Of a DNA stretch of 64,000 nt, positions 10,923 through 19,141 are shown in pieces. Every line of letters starts with the position of its first letter. Positions within the stretch are counted from its first letter, which is position 1. The position numbers and the translations under genes are program-made. The stretch covers positions 2,671,501 to 2,735,500 of the forward strand of contig NZ_CP049783.1 of the NCBI RefSeq assembly GCF_015710975.1, in the 5' to 3' direction. The DNA comes from Paenibacillus polymyxa (lineage in GTDB: Bacteria > Bacillota > Bacilli > Paenibacillales > Paenibacillaceae). Below the pieces are notes generated by a model, which was given only the letters and a program-made list of their open reading frames with translations, did no database searches and was not told where the DNA came from.

Positions 10923-13900
10923 TCTCGGCGCGTTTAACCCGGCGCAGCCGGAAGCGGCTCCTGCGGCGGCGTTCCACCAGCTGTTTGAGGAACAGGCGAA
11001 GCGCACGCCGGAAACGGCAGCTGTCGTGTACGAGAATGACCGGCTGACGTATGCAGAGCTGAACGAGCGGGCGAACCGCTTGGCGGCCACGCTGCGCACA
11101 AGCGGCATCGGCCGGGAGACGATCGTCGGCATTCTCGCCGAGCGTTCGGTGGACTTGCTGGTGGCCGTGCTGGCCGTCTGGAAAGCGGGCGGGGCGTATG
11201 TGCCGCTCGACCCGGATTACCCGGCGGAGCGCGTGCGGTTCATGCTCGAAGACAGCGGAGCGAAGGTGCTGCTGACGCAAACGCTGCTGCGAGAGCGCGC
11301 CGAAGCCTGGCTCGACGAAGAGGAGCTGGGGCTGGCGGCGGTGCTGTACCTGGACGACGAAGCGTCGTACAGCGAGGAGCGGGCGAATGCGCCGCTGGAA
11401 GCGGATGATCACTTGCACGAATGCCGTCCGGAGGACCTGGCGTACGTGATCTACACGTCGGGAACGACGGGCAAGCCAAAGGGCGTGATGATCGAGCACC
11501 GCAGCCTGGTGAACACGGCGGCGGGCTACCGGCGGGAATACCGGTTGAATCAGTTCCCGGTGCGGCTGCTGCAGCTCGCAAGCTTCTCGTTTGACGTGTT
11601 CGTGGGAGATATCGCGCGGACGCTGTACAACGGAGGCACGATGGTGATTGTGCCGAAGGACGACCGGATCGATCCGTCTCGTCTGCACTACTGGATCAGC
11701 CAGCAGCAAGTGACGATCTTCGAATCGACGCCGGCGCTGATCGTGCCGTTCCTGGAGTACGTGCACGAGCATCAACTGGATATGAGCGGGATGGAGCTGT
11801 TGATCACGAGCTCGGACAGCTGCAGCGTGGCGGATTACCGGACCTTGCAGGAACGCTTCGGCTCGTTGTTCCGGATCATCAACGCATACGGCGTGACGGA
11901 AGCGGCGATCGACTCCAGCTTCTACGACGAGGAGCTGGCGAAGCTGCCGCAGACAGGCAATGTGCCGATCGGCAAAGCGTGGCTGAACGCCAAGTTCTAC
12001 ATCGTGGACGCGCACCTGAATCCGGTGCCGGTCGGGGTGCTGGGCGAGCTGGTCATCGGCGGAGTCGGAGTGGCGCGCGGGTACTTGAACCGTCCGGAGC
12101 TGACGGAAGAGAAGTTCGTAGACAGTCCGTTCGCCGCGGGCGAGCGGTTGTACCGCACGGGAGACTTGGCGCGGTGGATGGAAGACGGCAACGTGGACTT
12201 CATCGGCCGGATCGACAACCAGGCGAAAATCCGGGGGTACCGGATCGAGACGGGCGAGATCGAGTCGCAGCTGCTGCGGGTGGAAGGCGTGCGCGAAGCG
12301 GTGGTGCTGGTTCGAAGTGACGCGAACGGGCAGAAAGCGCTGTGCGCGTACTACACAACGGATGGCGAACTGACGGTGGCAGACCTGAAACGGGCGATCT
12401 CCAGCGAGCTGCCGGGTTACATGATCCCGTCGTACTTCGTCGAGCTGGAGCGCCTGCCTCTGACGTCGAACGGGAAAATCGACCGGAAGGCGCTGCCGGC
12501 GCCGGAAGGGGGAGCAAGCGCAGGCCGCGAATACGTGGCGCCGCGCACCGAACTGGAGGCGAAACTGGTCGCCATCTGGCAGGATGTGCTCGGACCGGTC
12601 ACGATTGGCGTGACGGACAACTTCTTCGACCTCGGCGGGCACTCCCTGCGGGCGACGACGCTAGTCAGCAAGGTGCACAAGGAACTGAGTGTGGACCTGC
12701 CACTGCGCGATGTGTTCCGGCACTCGACCATCGAAGCGATGGCCGAGGCGATCAGCCAATTGGAGCGGCAGGAACACCTCTCCATTCCGGTTCTGGATAA
12801 GAGGGATTACTATCCGCTTTCCTCCGTGCAAAAACGGCTGTACATACAGCAGCAGATGGAAGGCGCCGAGCTTAGCTACAACATGTCCGGCATGACGGTT
12901 CTCGTCGGGCGCTTGGAACGGAATCAATTCGAGGCGGCGCTCAAAGGATTGATAGCTCGTCACGAAATTTTGCGAACCGGCTTCGAAATGGTCGACGGCG
13001 AACCGGTACAACGGATTTATCCGGACTTGAAGTTTGCCGTCGAGTATACGAAAGCGACGGAAAGTGAAACGAAGAGCATCGTAGACGGCTTTGTGCGCGT
13101 CTTTGATTTGGAGCGGCCGCCGCTGCTGCGTGTGGGCTTAGTCGAATGGGAAGCGGAACGGCATCTGCTCATGCTGGACATTCATCATATCGTCACGGAT
13201 GGCATGTCGATGGGCATCTTCGTCGAAGAGCTGCTGCGCCTGTATAACGGTGAGACTCTGGAGCCGCTTCGGATTCAATACAAGGAATTCGCCGCTTGGC
13301 AGCAGTCAGAACCTGTAAAAGAGCGGCTGAAACGTCAGGAAGCCTACTGGCTGGACGTGCTGGAAGGCGAACTGCCGACGCTTGAACTGCCTACGGACTT
13401 TGTCAGACCTGCCGCTCGCAGCTTTGAGGGAGATGTGCTGCCCTTCAGCATCGACAAGCAGATGACCGACAGCTTGCAGCGCATCGCCGATAAGAACGGT
13501 GCTACCCTTTATATGGTGTTATTGGCGGCCTATTCAATCCTGCTCAGCAAGTACTCGGGACAAGAAGACTTCATTGTAGGCATGCCGGTTTCGGGCCGCA
13601 CACATGCCGACCTGGAGCCGCTCATCGGAATGTTTGTCAACACTTTGGCGATTCGTCATTATCCGTCCGGGGAGAAGACGTTCCTCGCTTACTTGAACGA
13701 AGTCAAAGAAACGATGCTGGGGGCCTACGACCACCAGGATTATCCGTTCGAGGAGCTTGTGAAAAAGCTGCAGGCGCCGCGAGATCAAAGCCGCAATCCT
13801 GTATTCGATGTCATGTTTGCTCTGGAAACCAAGGAAGATAACGTTCAAAGCTTCGGGGATATCAAGATCGAATCTTATCCGGAAACTCATACGGTTTCCC

Positions 13901-14130
13901 AATTTGATCTTACCTTGGTCATTTCGTTGCTGGATGAGGGAATGAACGGGCAGTTTGAATATGCCACCAAGTTGTTTACGCGCAATCTGATCGACAATTT
14001 CGCTCAGGACCTGCTCGTAATCATCACCCAAATTTGCGAACAGCCTTCGGTGCTGTTGAAGGATATTTCCCTGAACGGGCAATCCGAACAGGAGCAAGAT
14101 GTGCTAGAGGCCATTGATATTATTTTCTAA
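9166..14130 (+). CDS. pmxE: Polymyxin synthetase PmxE, continuation after the frameshift (T3, module 5, terminal C domain)
   Basis: This is the rest of the same synthetase in the -1 frame. Homologous sequence begins just after 9338; the upstream part of this open frame is an overlap without function, and no convincing ribosome-binding site or start lies near it. Domains: T3 (about 9345-9560, GGHSLRAT present), C (9632-10900), A4 (10960-12490, pocket D-V-G-E-I-S-A-I-D, diaminobutyrate), T4 (12530-12750), final C (12805-14060, HHIVTDG near 13184). There is no A, T or thioesterase after the last C. In polymyxin systems, as I recall them, PmxE ends in a C domain that joins its chain to the first unit carried by PmxA, so this is probably the natural end. 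A strong terminator follows, consistent with pmxE being last in its cluster. The simplest reading is one gene interrupted by a one-base deletion, either real or a sequence error. Confidence 0.85.
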   Translation: MRLLYSGRRLDSGGSEAGDCQRAAGVHDPVVLRGAGAPASDAERKDRPEGAAGTGRGAGGREYVAPRTELEAKLAAIWQDVLVREKAVGVTDNFFDLGGHSLRATTLVSKMHKELGVEFPLRDVFRYSTVEEMAAAMERLEIGSFTAIPAAEPSEYYPLSSAQKRLYILNQLEGAELSYNIPGAMLLEGELDRQRFEEAFHGLVARHETLRTGFEMVKGEAVQRIYEEAAFQVEYVQISEEQAEETVRQFVRPFDLAKPPLLRVGLAELAPDRHILMFDTHHIVSDGVSVDVLIEEFVRLYSGEQLEPLRIQYKDYAVWQQSDEQKAQLAKQEAYWLDMFRGELPVLELPTDYPRPAMQSYEGRTLQLFMDSEKSEGLKRLAAENGATLYMVLLAGYTMLLHKYTGQEDVVVGTPIAGRNHSDVQPLIGMFVNTLAIRSYPAAGKTFLDYLKEIKETTLGAFEHQNYPFEELVDKVNVARDLSRNPLFDTMFALQNTENLEIQLPGLHLSTYASEEIVSKFDLSLDVTEIEEGLEYLFEYATALYKTETVEKLAAHYLQLLESILRNPSATIAELGILTPAEKDQILGAFNPAQPEAAPAAAFHQLFEEQAKRTPETAAVVYENDRLTYAELNERANRLAATLRTSGIGRETIVGILAERSVDLLVAVLAVWKAGGAYVPLDPDYPAERVRFMLEDSGAKVLLTQTLLRERAEAWLDEEELGLAAVLYLDDEASYSEERANAPLEADDHLHECRPEDLAYVIYTSGTTGKPKGVMIEHRSLVNTAAGYRREYRLNQFPVRLLQLASFSFDVFVGDIARTLYNGGTMVIVPKDDRIDPSRLHYWISQQQVTIFESTPALIVPFLEYVHEHQLDMSGMELLITSSDSCSVADYRTLQERFGSLFRIINAYGVTEAAIDSSFYDEELAKLPQTGNVPIGKAWLNAKFYIVDAHLNPVPVGVLGELVIGGVGVARGYLNRPELTEEKFVDSPFAAGERLYRTGDLARWMEDGNVDFIGRIDNQAKIRGYRIETGEIESQLLRVEGVREAVVLVRSDANGQKALCAYYTTDGELTVADLKRAISSELPGYMIPSYFVELERLPLTSNGKIDRKALPAPEGGASAGREYVAPRTELEAKLVAIWQDVLGPVTIGVTDNFFDLGGHSLRATTLVSKVHKELSVDLPLRDVFRHSTIEAMAEAISQLERQEHLSIPVLDKRDYYPLSSVQKRLYIQQQMEGAELSYNMSGMTVLVGRLERNQFEAALKGLIARHEILRTGFEMVDGEPVQRIYPDLKFAVEYTKATESETKSIVDGFVRVFDLERPPLLRVGLVEWEAERHLLMLDIHHIVTDGMSMGIFVEELLRLYNGETLEPLRIQYKEFAAWQQSEPVKERLKRQEAYWLDVLEGELPTLELPTDFVRPAARSFEGDVLPFSIDKQMTDSLQRIADKNGATLYMVLLAAYSILLSKYSGQEDFIVGMPVSGRTHADLEPLIGMFVNTLAIRHYPSGEKTFLAYLNEVKETMLGAYDHQDYPFEELVKKLQAPRDQSRNPVFDVMFALETKEDNVQSFGDIKIESYPETHTVSQFDLTLVISLLDEGMNGQFEYATKLFTRNLIDNFAQDLLVIITQICEQPSVLLKDISLNGQSEQEQDVLEAIDIIF

Positions 14131-14136
14131 TCCCTT

Positions 14137-14194
14137 ACCCGGCTTGGGTGTATGCCGTATTTCTCTCGGTACACATCCTGCCGGGTGTTTTTTT
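14137..14194 (+). terminator. Rho-independent terminator of pmxE
   Basis: An outer stem ACCCGGC (14137-14143) with GCCGGGT (14180-14186) encloses a further paired segment with several G-T pairs. A run of seven T follows. It lies a few bases after the stop codon and closes the NRPS transcription unit. Confidence 0.85.
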
Positions 14195-14507
14195 CCAAAT
14201 GAAAGGGAAAAAGGCGTACGCTATAGCAAACTTATAGCTCTAAATATAATTTTTAAAAACCTAAATTTCTCCAAGTTGTGGTTTAAAATGCACTGCTACT
14301 CGCGCAGATAACTAGAGCGTTTACGCAGAGTGAGGGCGCGGCGGCCAAAGAACTCTATATTCCTGTCGTTCGTTTCATGCAGTCCACGGAGCGAAAAAAC
14401 TGTGTGCCAAATCCAAGATGGCATGTACACATCATGAGCCGCTACGCTGGCGCTGCACTATTTTAAAACTTAAGGAAATCTAAACATAATAGAGTTTAAT
14501 GTTTAAT
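14195..14507. other. Non-coding stretch between pmxE and xynA
   Basis: About 310 bases, AT-rich at both ends with a more GC-rich middle (about 14310-14460). I see no supported gene, RNA or repeat in it. Confidence 0.5.
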
Positions 14508-14536
14508 TTGTCGAGTTTTTATGTAAATGCTATCAT
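14508..14536 (+). promoter_or_regulatory. Possible xynA promoter
   Basis: TTGTCG (14508-14513) and TATCAT (14531-14536) are separated by 17 bases, giving a weak sigma-A-type promoter. A second candidate -10, TATAAT, lies a few bases downstream. This is a sequence match only. Confidence 0.35.
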
Positions 14537-14552
14537 TATATAATTTTACTTA

Positions 14553-14564
14553 GAAAGGAGGTGA
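14553..14564 (+). promoter_or_regulatory. Orphan strong Shine-Dalgarno in the xynA leader (STAB-SD-like)
   Basis: GAAAGGAGGTGA is a near-perfect complement to the 3' end of 16S rRNA, yet no reading frame of any length starts after it and xynA begins about 105 bases further on. The same 12-mer occurs in the leader of the pectinase gene at 32998. Such elements near mRNA 5' ends stabilise transcripts in Bacillus (the STAB-SD of cry3A); the same role here is inferred. Confidence 0.5.
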
Positions 14565-14670
14565 AAGTAAGAAAACACGGAATATGGTACACATAAGCGA
14601 TGTACTGCAACAGAGAATCGACTGAAAAGCAGGTGTAGAATGCAAATATAAAAATTTCAGGAGGTAAAGT

Positions 14671-15309
14671 ATGTTTAAGTTTAGTAAGAAAATGTTAACA
14701 GTAGTTCTTGCAGCTTCCATGAGTTTTGGGGTGTTTGCAACAACCTCAAGTGCAGCGACAGACTATTGGCAAAATTGGACCGATGGCGGTGGGACGGTCA
14801 ATGCTGTTAATGGATCAGGCGGTAATTACAGCGTAACATGGAAGGATACCGGGAATTTTGTTGTCGGTAAAGGCTGGACTACTGGATCGCCCAACAGAAC
14901 GATTAACTACAATGCCGGTGTCTGGGCGCCGTCTGGTAATGGATATTTGGCTCTCTACGGGTGGACGAGAAACTCACTCATCGAATACTACGTCGTGGAT
15001 AGCTGGGGAACTTATCGACCTACCGGAACGTATAAAGGTACGGTGACCAGTGATGGAGGCACATATGACATCTACACAACAATGCGATACGACGCACCTT
15101 CCATTGAAGGCCAAAAAACGACGTTTATTCAGTACTGGAGTGTTCGACAGACGAAGAGACCGACCGGGGGCAACTCCACGATCACTTTCAGCAACCACGT
15201 GAACGCATGGGCGAGCAAAGGAATGCATCTGGGGAACAACTGGTCTTACCAAGTGTTAGCAACAGAAGGATATCAGAGTAGTGGAAGCTCTAACGTAACG
15301 GTGTGGTAA
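14671..15309 (+). CDS. xynA: Secreted endo-1,4-beta-xylanase, GH11
   Basis: The enzyme cleaves internal beta-1,4 bonds of xylan outside the cell. The protein is 212 residues, the normal size for a single-domain GH11 enzyme. An N-terminal signal peptide (positive start, hydrophobic core, cleavage near TSSA at about residue 28) is followed by a beta-jelly-roll sequence typical of the family. The two catalytic glutamates are visible: E105 in the [12 protein letters not shown] block and E199 in [11 protein letters not shown]. The ATG is preceded by a strong AGGAGG. It is a single-gene unit with a long leader containing a second, unused Shine-Dalgarno. Catabolite control is plausible but I see no clear cre site. 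Confidence 0.96.
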   Translation: MFKFSKKMLTVVLAASMSFGVFATTSSAATDYWQNWTDGGGTVNAVNGSGGNYSVTWKDTGNFVVGKGWTTGSPNRTINYNAGVWAPSGNGYLALYGWTRNSLIEYYVVDSWGTYRPTGTYKGTVTSDGGTYDIYTTMRYDAPSIEGQKTTFIQYWSVRQTKRPTGGNSTITFSNHVNAWASKGMHLGNNWSYQVLATEGYQSSGSSNVTVW

Positions 15310-15376
15310 CCACTCAACTGCAAACGGTTCAACGAACGGGAGCGATTGGCATTTCGTCACGGGGAAAGCAGGATGA

Positions 15377-15574
15377 GGGCTCATAAACGTATTACAACAT
15401 AAACAAGGTAATAACGCCGGAGACAAATACTTATCTGGAAACTGGAACTGGGCTATCATAGAGAGCAACAATAATAAAACAAAATCGATCGGTACACGAA
15501 AACCCAACGAATTAGGAATTTGCGATATGTCTGGCAATGTAAAGGAATGGTGTTGGGATTGTTACGGAGACTAA
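15377..15574 (+). pseudogene. Fragment of a formylglycine-generating-enzyme / sulfatase-modifying-factor family gene
   Basis: The frame encodes about 65 residues without a start codon, beginning right after an in-frame stop. It contains [10 protein letters not shown], then [20 protein letters not shown] and EWCWDCYGD, which matches the central block of the FGE-sulfatase (SUMF1, PF03781) fold: the G-LYDMSGNV-EW motif. The rest of the domain, normally about 250 residues, is absent on both sides. I read it as a relic of a lost gene between xynA and the sugar operon. Confidence 0.7.
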
Positions 15575-15594
15575 AGGGATACGGTAGTTAATGA

Positions 15595-15636
15595 AACAGC
15601 GACAGTTGAGGACGAGTTCTCAACTGTCGCTGTTTT
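15595..15636 (+). terminator. Rho-independent terminator after the FGE relic
   Basis: A perfect 16-base stem (15595-15610 with 15619-15634) with an 8-base loop, followed by a short T run. It probably ended the lost gene and now also shields the lacI-type gene from upstream transcription. Confidence 0.8.
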
Positions 15637-15729
15637 CATGTCTGAGAAGCACATAATACCTAAGGTTGTCGAAATGGTGAGGAGAGGGTATAGTTTACAT
15701 GTATGTATTTTGTTCGGGAAGAGGTTCAT

Positions 15730-16707
15730 ATGGCAACAATTCATGATGTGGCGTTAAAAGCGGGCGTGTCGGTCACTACAGTATCCCGTGTAATGAATAA
15801 CCGGGGCTATATCAGCGAAGTTACACGCAAAAAAGTGTTCGATGCAATGGAAGAGCTTAATTATCAACCAAATGAAATAGCACGATCCCTGCTACGCAAG
15901 CAGTCCAATATCATCGGTCTTATTATTCCCAATGTCTCGCATCCTTTCTTTAGTGAGCTTGCTAATCAGGTGGAGTATTATGCCTATCAGCAGGGGTGCA
16001 AGGTTCTACTCTGCAATTCGCATATGGACCCTGTGAAGGAAAAAGTGTATATCGATATGTTAAAACGAAACCGGGTAGACGGCATCATTATGGGTAGCCA
16101 TACCTTGGAAGTAGAAGAGTACCGACATTTGAATTCACCAATTGTGACATTTGACAGACAGATTGATCCACAAATCCCGTACATATCTTCGGAAAATTAT
16201 CGCGGAGGTGAGCTGGCTACGGAACTGCTCATTCGCAAAGGGTGCCAGAAAATTGCGCATATATGTGGAAATCTGGAGCTGAACATGCTGTCCAATGAGC
16301 GGACCACAGCTTTCCGGGATGTCGTGAACAGGAATAGTGTCGAGCATGTAATCGTTCAAACAGACCTGAATGTGTTCGACCAAAAGGAGTACGAGCGATT
16401 GATTTCCAAACTCGTTCATGAACATCCAGATGTGGATGGGGTGTTTGCAACAAGCGATATTATTGCAGCTTTTGCGCTGAAAGAATATATCCGCGCCGGA
16501 CGGCATGTACCGGAGAATGTGCGTATTGTAGGCTTCGATGACGTGAGCGCTGCTTCCTGGCTGACGCCTGAACTTACATCGGTAAGACAGCCAATTGCAG
16601 AGATCGGCAGGTTGGCGGTCGAGCTGATTCGTAGACAGGCAGAGGGAAAGCAGGTACAGCCTGTTAATCGGCTGCCTGTTGAACTGATTGAGCGTGCAAC
16701 GACCTGA
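15730..16707 (+). CDS. LacI/GalR-family transcriptional regulator of the fructoside operon
   Basis: DNA-binding repressor of 325 residues. The N-terminus holds a LacI helix-turn-helix (TIHDVALKAGVSVTTVSRVMNN, residues 3-24) and hinge helix (about residues 47-57), followed by a periplasmic-binding-protein-like effector domain from about residue 60 to the end. I chose ATG 15730 because AAGAGG lies just upstream; an in-frame ATG nine codons earlier lacks a good site. The gene sits immediately before an ABC sugar importer and a GH32 enzyme and is followed by its own terminator. Two palindromes in the next promoter are the likely operators. The effector is probably a fructoside or a phosphorylated derivative, inferred from neighbours only. 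Confidence 0.9.
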   Translation: MATIHDVALKAGVSVTTVSRVMNNRGYISEVTRKKVFDAMEELNYQPNEIARSLLRKQSNIIGLIIPNVSHPFFSELANQVEYYAYQQGCKVLLCNSHMDPVKEKVYIDMLKRNRVDGIIMGSHTLEVEEYRHLNSPIVTFDRQIDPQIPYISSENYRGGELATELLIRKGCQKIAHICGNLELNMLSNERTTAFRDVVNRNSVEHVIVQTDLNVFDQKEYERLISKLVHEHPDVDGVFATSDIIAAFALKEYIRAGRHVPENVRIVGFDDVSAASWLTPELTSVRQPIAEIGRLAVELIRRQAEGKQVQPVNRLPVELIERATT

Positions 16708-16710
16708 ATG

Positions 16711-16748
16711 AAATCTGTTCCTCTAACAAGGGGAACAGATTTTTTTTA
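16711..16748 (+). terminator. Terminator of the lacI-type gene
   Basis: Stem AAATCTGTTCC with GGAACAGATTT (16711-16721 and 16732-16742) followed by a run of T. It separates the regulator from the transporter operon. Confidence 0.85.
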
Positions 16749-16752
16749 GAAA

Positions 16753-16786
16753 ATGTTAAAGGTTTAACATGTCAAACGATTGACAT
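16753..16786 (+). promoter_or_regulatory. Two adjacent palindromic operators before the sugar ABC operon
   Basis: Two overlapping palindromes: ATGTTAAA-GG-TTTAACAT (16753-16770) and ATGTCAA-ACGA-TTGACAT (16769-16786). The second overlaps the -35 element of the operon promoter. Their position suits repression by the adjacent LacI-type protein; this is inferred. Confidence 0.6.
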
Positions 16787-16809
16787 AGAATGATTCTTTG
16801 ACATATAAT
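16780..16809 (+). promoter_or_regulatory. Sigma-A promoter of the sugar ABC-GH32 operon
   Basis: TTGACA (16780-16785) and TATAAT (16804-16809) both match consensus exactly, with an 18-base spacer. The -35 lies inside the second operator palindrome. Confidence 0.75.
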
Positions 16810-16814
16810 CCGTT

Positions 16815-16828
16815 TGTAAGCGTTTTAT
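16815..16828 (+). promoter_or_regulatory. cre-like CcpA site
   Basis: TGTAAGCGTTTTAT resembles the cre consensus TGWAARCGNTNWCA with two or three mismatches at the right end. It lies just downstream of the -10, where CcpA would block initiation when glucose is present. Confidence 0.5.
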
Positions 16829-16870
16829 TTAAGCGTTCAGAGCCATTACAGAAATAGGGGGATGACAACA

Positions 16871-18196
16871 GTGAGGAAATTCAAAAGAGTTCAATGGATG
16901 GTAATGCTGCTTCTTTTGGTTATGGTGGTGTCTGCATGCGGCGGCTCCGGAGGAGAAGGCAATTCAGCTTCTGGAGGGGGATCAGCGGATTCAGGAAATG
17001 TGAAAATTACACTTTTGAACTCTAAGGGTGAAATCCTTTCACAACTTGAGGATGCCGCCAAGGCGTTCCAGAAAGACAATCCCGGCATTACTGTTGAAAT
17101 CCAGCCGGTTCCGGCCGGTGGATCGCCTTTTGAGCGTGCCTCTGCATTGTATGCATCCGGAAACCCGCCGACCATGATCATGCTTGATACAGGTGATGTG
17201 GAGAAATTCAAGGATCGTATCCTCGATCTAAGCGGAGAAAAGTGGAATGCGGACACTGTTGAAAACGCTACCACAACGACGACGTTTGACGGTAAAAATT
17301 ACGCGTTTCCGCTGGCTGTTGAAGGCTACGGATTCATCTACAACAAAGCGGTTGTTGATAAAGCGGTAGGCGGAAGCTTTGACCCCACCACAATTAAAAC
17401 CCGAAATGATCTTGAAAAGCTGTTTCAGCAAATCGAGGCATCTGGGAAGAAAGCATTGGTGATTTCACCAATGGATTGGTCCCTAGGCGCTCATTATTTG
17501 CCACTTGCTTATGCAGGCCAGAACAAAGACATGGCTGAAGTGGACAAATTTATGGCATCACTGAAAGCGGGCCAGGCTAACTTGGCTACCAATCCAGTAT
17601 TTAACGGACTTATGGATACATTCGACGTCATGATGAAATACAATATCGATCAGGCTTCCCCACTGGCAGGCGCTTATGAGCGTGGACCAGAACTGCTTGG
17701 CAAAGGCGAAGTTGGTATTTGGTTCATGGGCAACTGGGCATGGCCGCAAATCAGCGGTTTTGATACGGCTAACAAAGAATATGGTTTCTTGCCTGTACCC
17801 ATCAGCAACAATGCTGATGACTACGGTAATCAGGAAATTTCATCCGCTGTTTCCAAACGTATTGTCATTGACAAGGAGAAGAGTACGCCGGAGCAGCAAG
17901 AGGCAGCGAAGAAGTTCCTGAACTGGATCGTCTATGATGCGAAAGGTCAGGATTTCCTCGTAAACAAAGCGAACATTATCCCAGCGTTCAAAAATATTAC
18001 ACTGCCTGCGGCCGATCCACTTGGCAAATCCATTCAGGATTATATTGCAAAAGGCAAGTCAGAGCAGTCGATGAGCTTGCTGCCGGCCGATCACTGGTCT
18101 AAGCTAGGATCTTCCATGCAAAAATATCTGGCGAAGCAGGGCGATCGCGCAACACTGGCTAAGGAAATCGAAAACTACTGGAAAAGCGTAAAATAA
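16871..18196 (+). CDS. ABC transporter sugar-binding lipoprotein
   Basis: Extracytoplasmic solute-binding protein (family 1), 441 residues, that captures sugar for the two following permeases. A basic N-terminus and hydrophobic stretch lead to the lipobox VSAC with C23 as the lipidated residue, followed by a Gly/Ser-rich linker. The GTG at 16871 is preferred: AGGGGG at 16855-16860 is about 10 bases away, whereas the ATG at 16862 abuts it. As the first gene of an operon with two MalF/MalG-type permeases and a GH32 enzyme, the substrate is probably sucrose, fructo-oligosaccharides or levan fragments. No ATPase gene is present; a shared MsmX/MsmK-type ATPase from elsewhere would be needed. Confidence 0.88.
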   Translation: MRKFKRVQWMVMLLLLVMVVSACGGSGGEGNSASGGGSADSGNVKITLLNSKGEILSQLEDAAKAFQKDNPGITVEIQPVPAGGSPFERASALYASGNPPTMIMLDTGDVEKFKDRILDLSGEKWNADTVENATTTTTFDGKNYAFPLAVEGYGFIYNKAVVDKAVGGSFDPTTIKTRNDLEKLFQQIEASGKKALVISPMDWSLGAHYLPLAYAGQNKDMAEVDKFMASLKAGQANLATNPVFNGLMDTFDVMMKYNIDQASPLAGAYERGPELLGKGEVGIWFMGNWAWPQISGFDTANKEYGFLPVPISNNADDYGNQEISSAVSKRIVIDKEKSTPEQQEAAKKFLNWIVYDAKGQDFLVNKANIIPAFKNITLPAADPLGKSIQDYIAKGKSEQSMSLLPADHWSKLGSSMQKYLAKQGDRATLAKEIENYWKSVK

Positions 18197-18256
18197 GGCT
18201 TATTTCAAATTACCCGGAAATAGAGAGAGAAATCCGAAACAAAGAGAGGGATCACC

Positions 18257-19141
18257 ATGATTGCGGAAAAAGGAGTATGGAACCGGCTACGGACACGGCT
18301 GCTGTTCACCGGACCAACCTTGTTTGCCTTCATAACGGTAATGATCATTCCATTTTTGTACGGCATTTATCTGACGTTCACAAATTGGGATGGTATTTCC
18401 ACGACACTAACGCTGGTTGGCATCCAAAACTATCTGGCCGTTTTTCGGGATATTGAGTTTTGGAAATCGTTCGCCTTGACGCTCAAATATGTATTTTATA
18501 CCGTTGTTCTTATCAATGTTATCGCTTTTATGCTGGCTTATGTGCTGACTAAAGGGTTAAAAGGACAGAGTATTTTCCGGGCAGGATTTTTCCTGCCCAA
18601 CCTTGTCGGCGGTATTGTACTCGGTTTTATCTGGCAGTTCATCTTCAACAACGTGCTTGTCTATTTGGGACAACATGCCGACATTCAGGCGCTCAGCACG
18701 ACTTGGCTGGCTGATCCTGACAAAGCGTTCTGGACACTCGTGATTGTAACCGTGTGGCAGAACGCGGGTTACATGATGGTCATTTATATTGCAGGTTTGA
18801 CGGGTGTGCCGAATGATATTATGGAGGCTGCAAGCATTGACGGGGCGAGCAGCTGGACTAGACTGCGGAAAATGGTGCTGCCCTTGATGGTTCCTTCTTT
18901 CATCGTATGTATATTTTTGTCCCTGCAGCGTGGATTTATGGTCTATGACGTCAACCTTGCGCTCACGAAAGGCGGGCCGTTCAGTAGTACTCAAATGGTG
19001 TCGATGCATGTGTATGAAAAGGCATTCCTTTCCCGTGACTATGGTGTGGGGCAGGCAGAAGCATTCGTACTGTTCCTGATGGTTGCTCTCATCACTCTGC
19101 TCCAGGTTTATTTTAGCAAGAAGTTGGAGGTGGAGGCGTAA
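18257..19141 (+). CDS. ABC sugar transporter permease (MalF/UgpA type)
   Basis: Integral membrane subunit of 294 residues with about six transmembrane segments. The cytoplasmic EAA loop (EAASIDGASSWTRLRKMVLP, near residue 190) that docks the ATPase is intact. It follows the binding protein by 60 bases with an AGAGAGGG ribosome-binding site, and its stop codon overlaps the start of the next permease by one base, indicating translational coupling. It forms a heterodimeric channel with that partner. Confidence 0.92.
   Translation: MIAEKGVWNRLRTRLLFTGPTLFAFITVMIIPFLYGIYLTFTNWDGISTTLTLVGIQNYLAVFRDIEFWKSFALTLKYVFYTVVLINVIAFMLAYVLTKGLKGQSIFRAGFFLPNLVGGIVLGFIWQFIFNNVLVYLGQHADIQALSTTWLADPDKAFWTLVIVTVWQNAGYMMVIYIAGLTGVPNDIMEAASIDGASSWTRLRKMVLPLMVPSFIVCIFLSLQRGFMVYDVNLALTKGGPFSSTQMVSMHVYEKAFLSRDYGVGQAEAFVLFLMVALITLLQVYFSKKLEVEA

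Noticed and set aside
14195..14507. Possible mobile-element remnant between pmxE and xynA
   Set aside because: No terminal inverted repeats, transposase-like codons or duplication of flanks could be seen.
14563..14625. Leader peptides after the orphan Shine-Dalgarno of xynA
   Set aside because: The possible starts give only about 11-13 codons and are either overlapping the site or too far from it.
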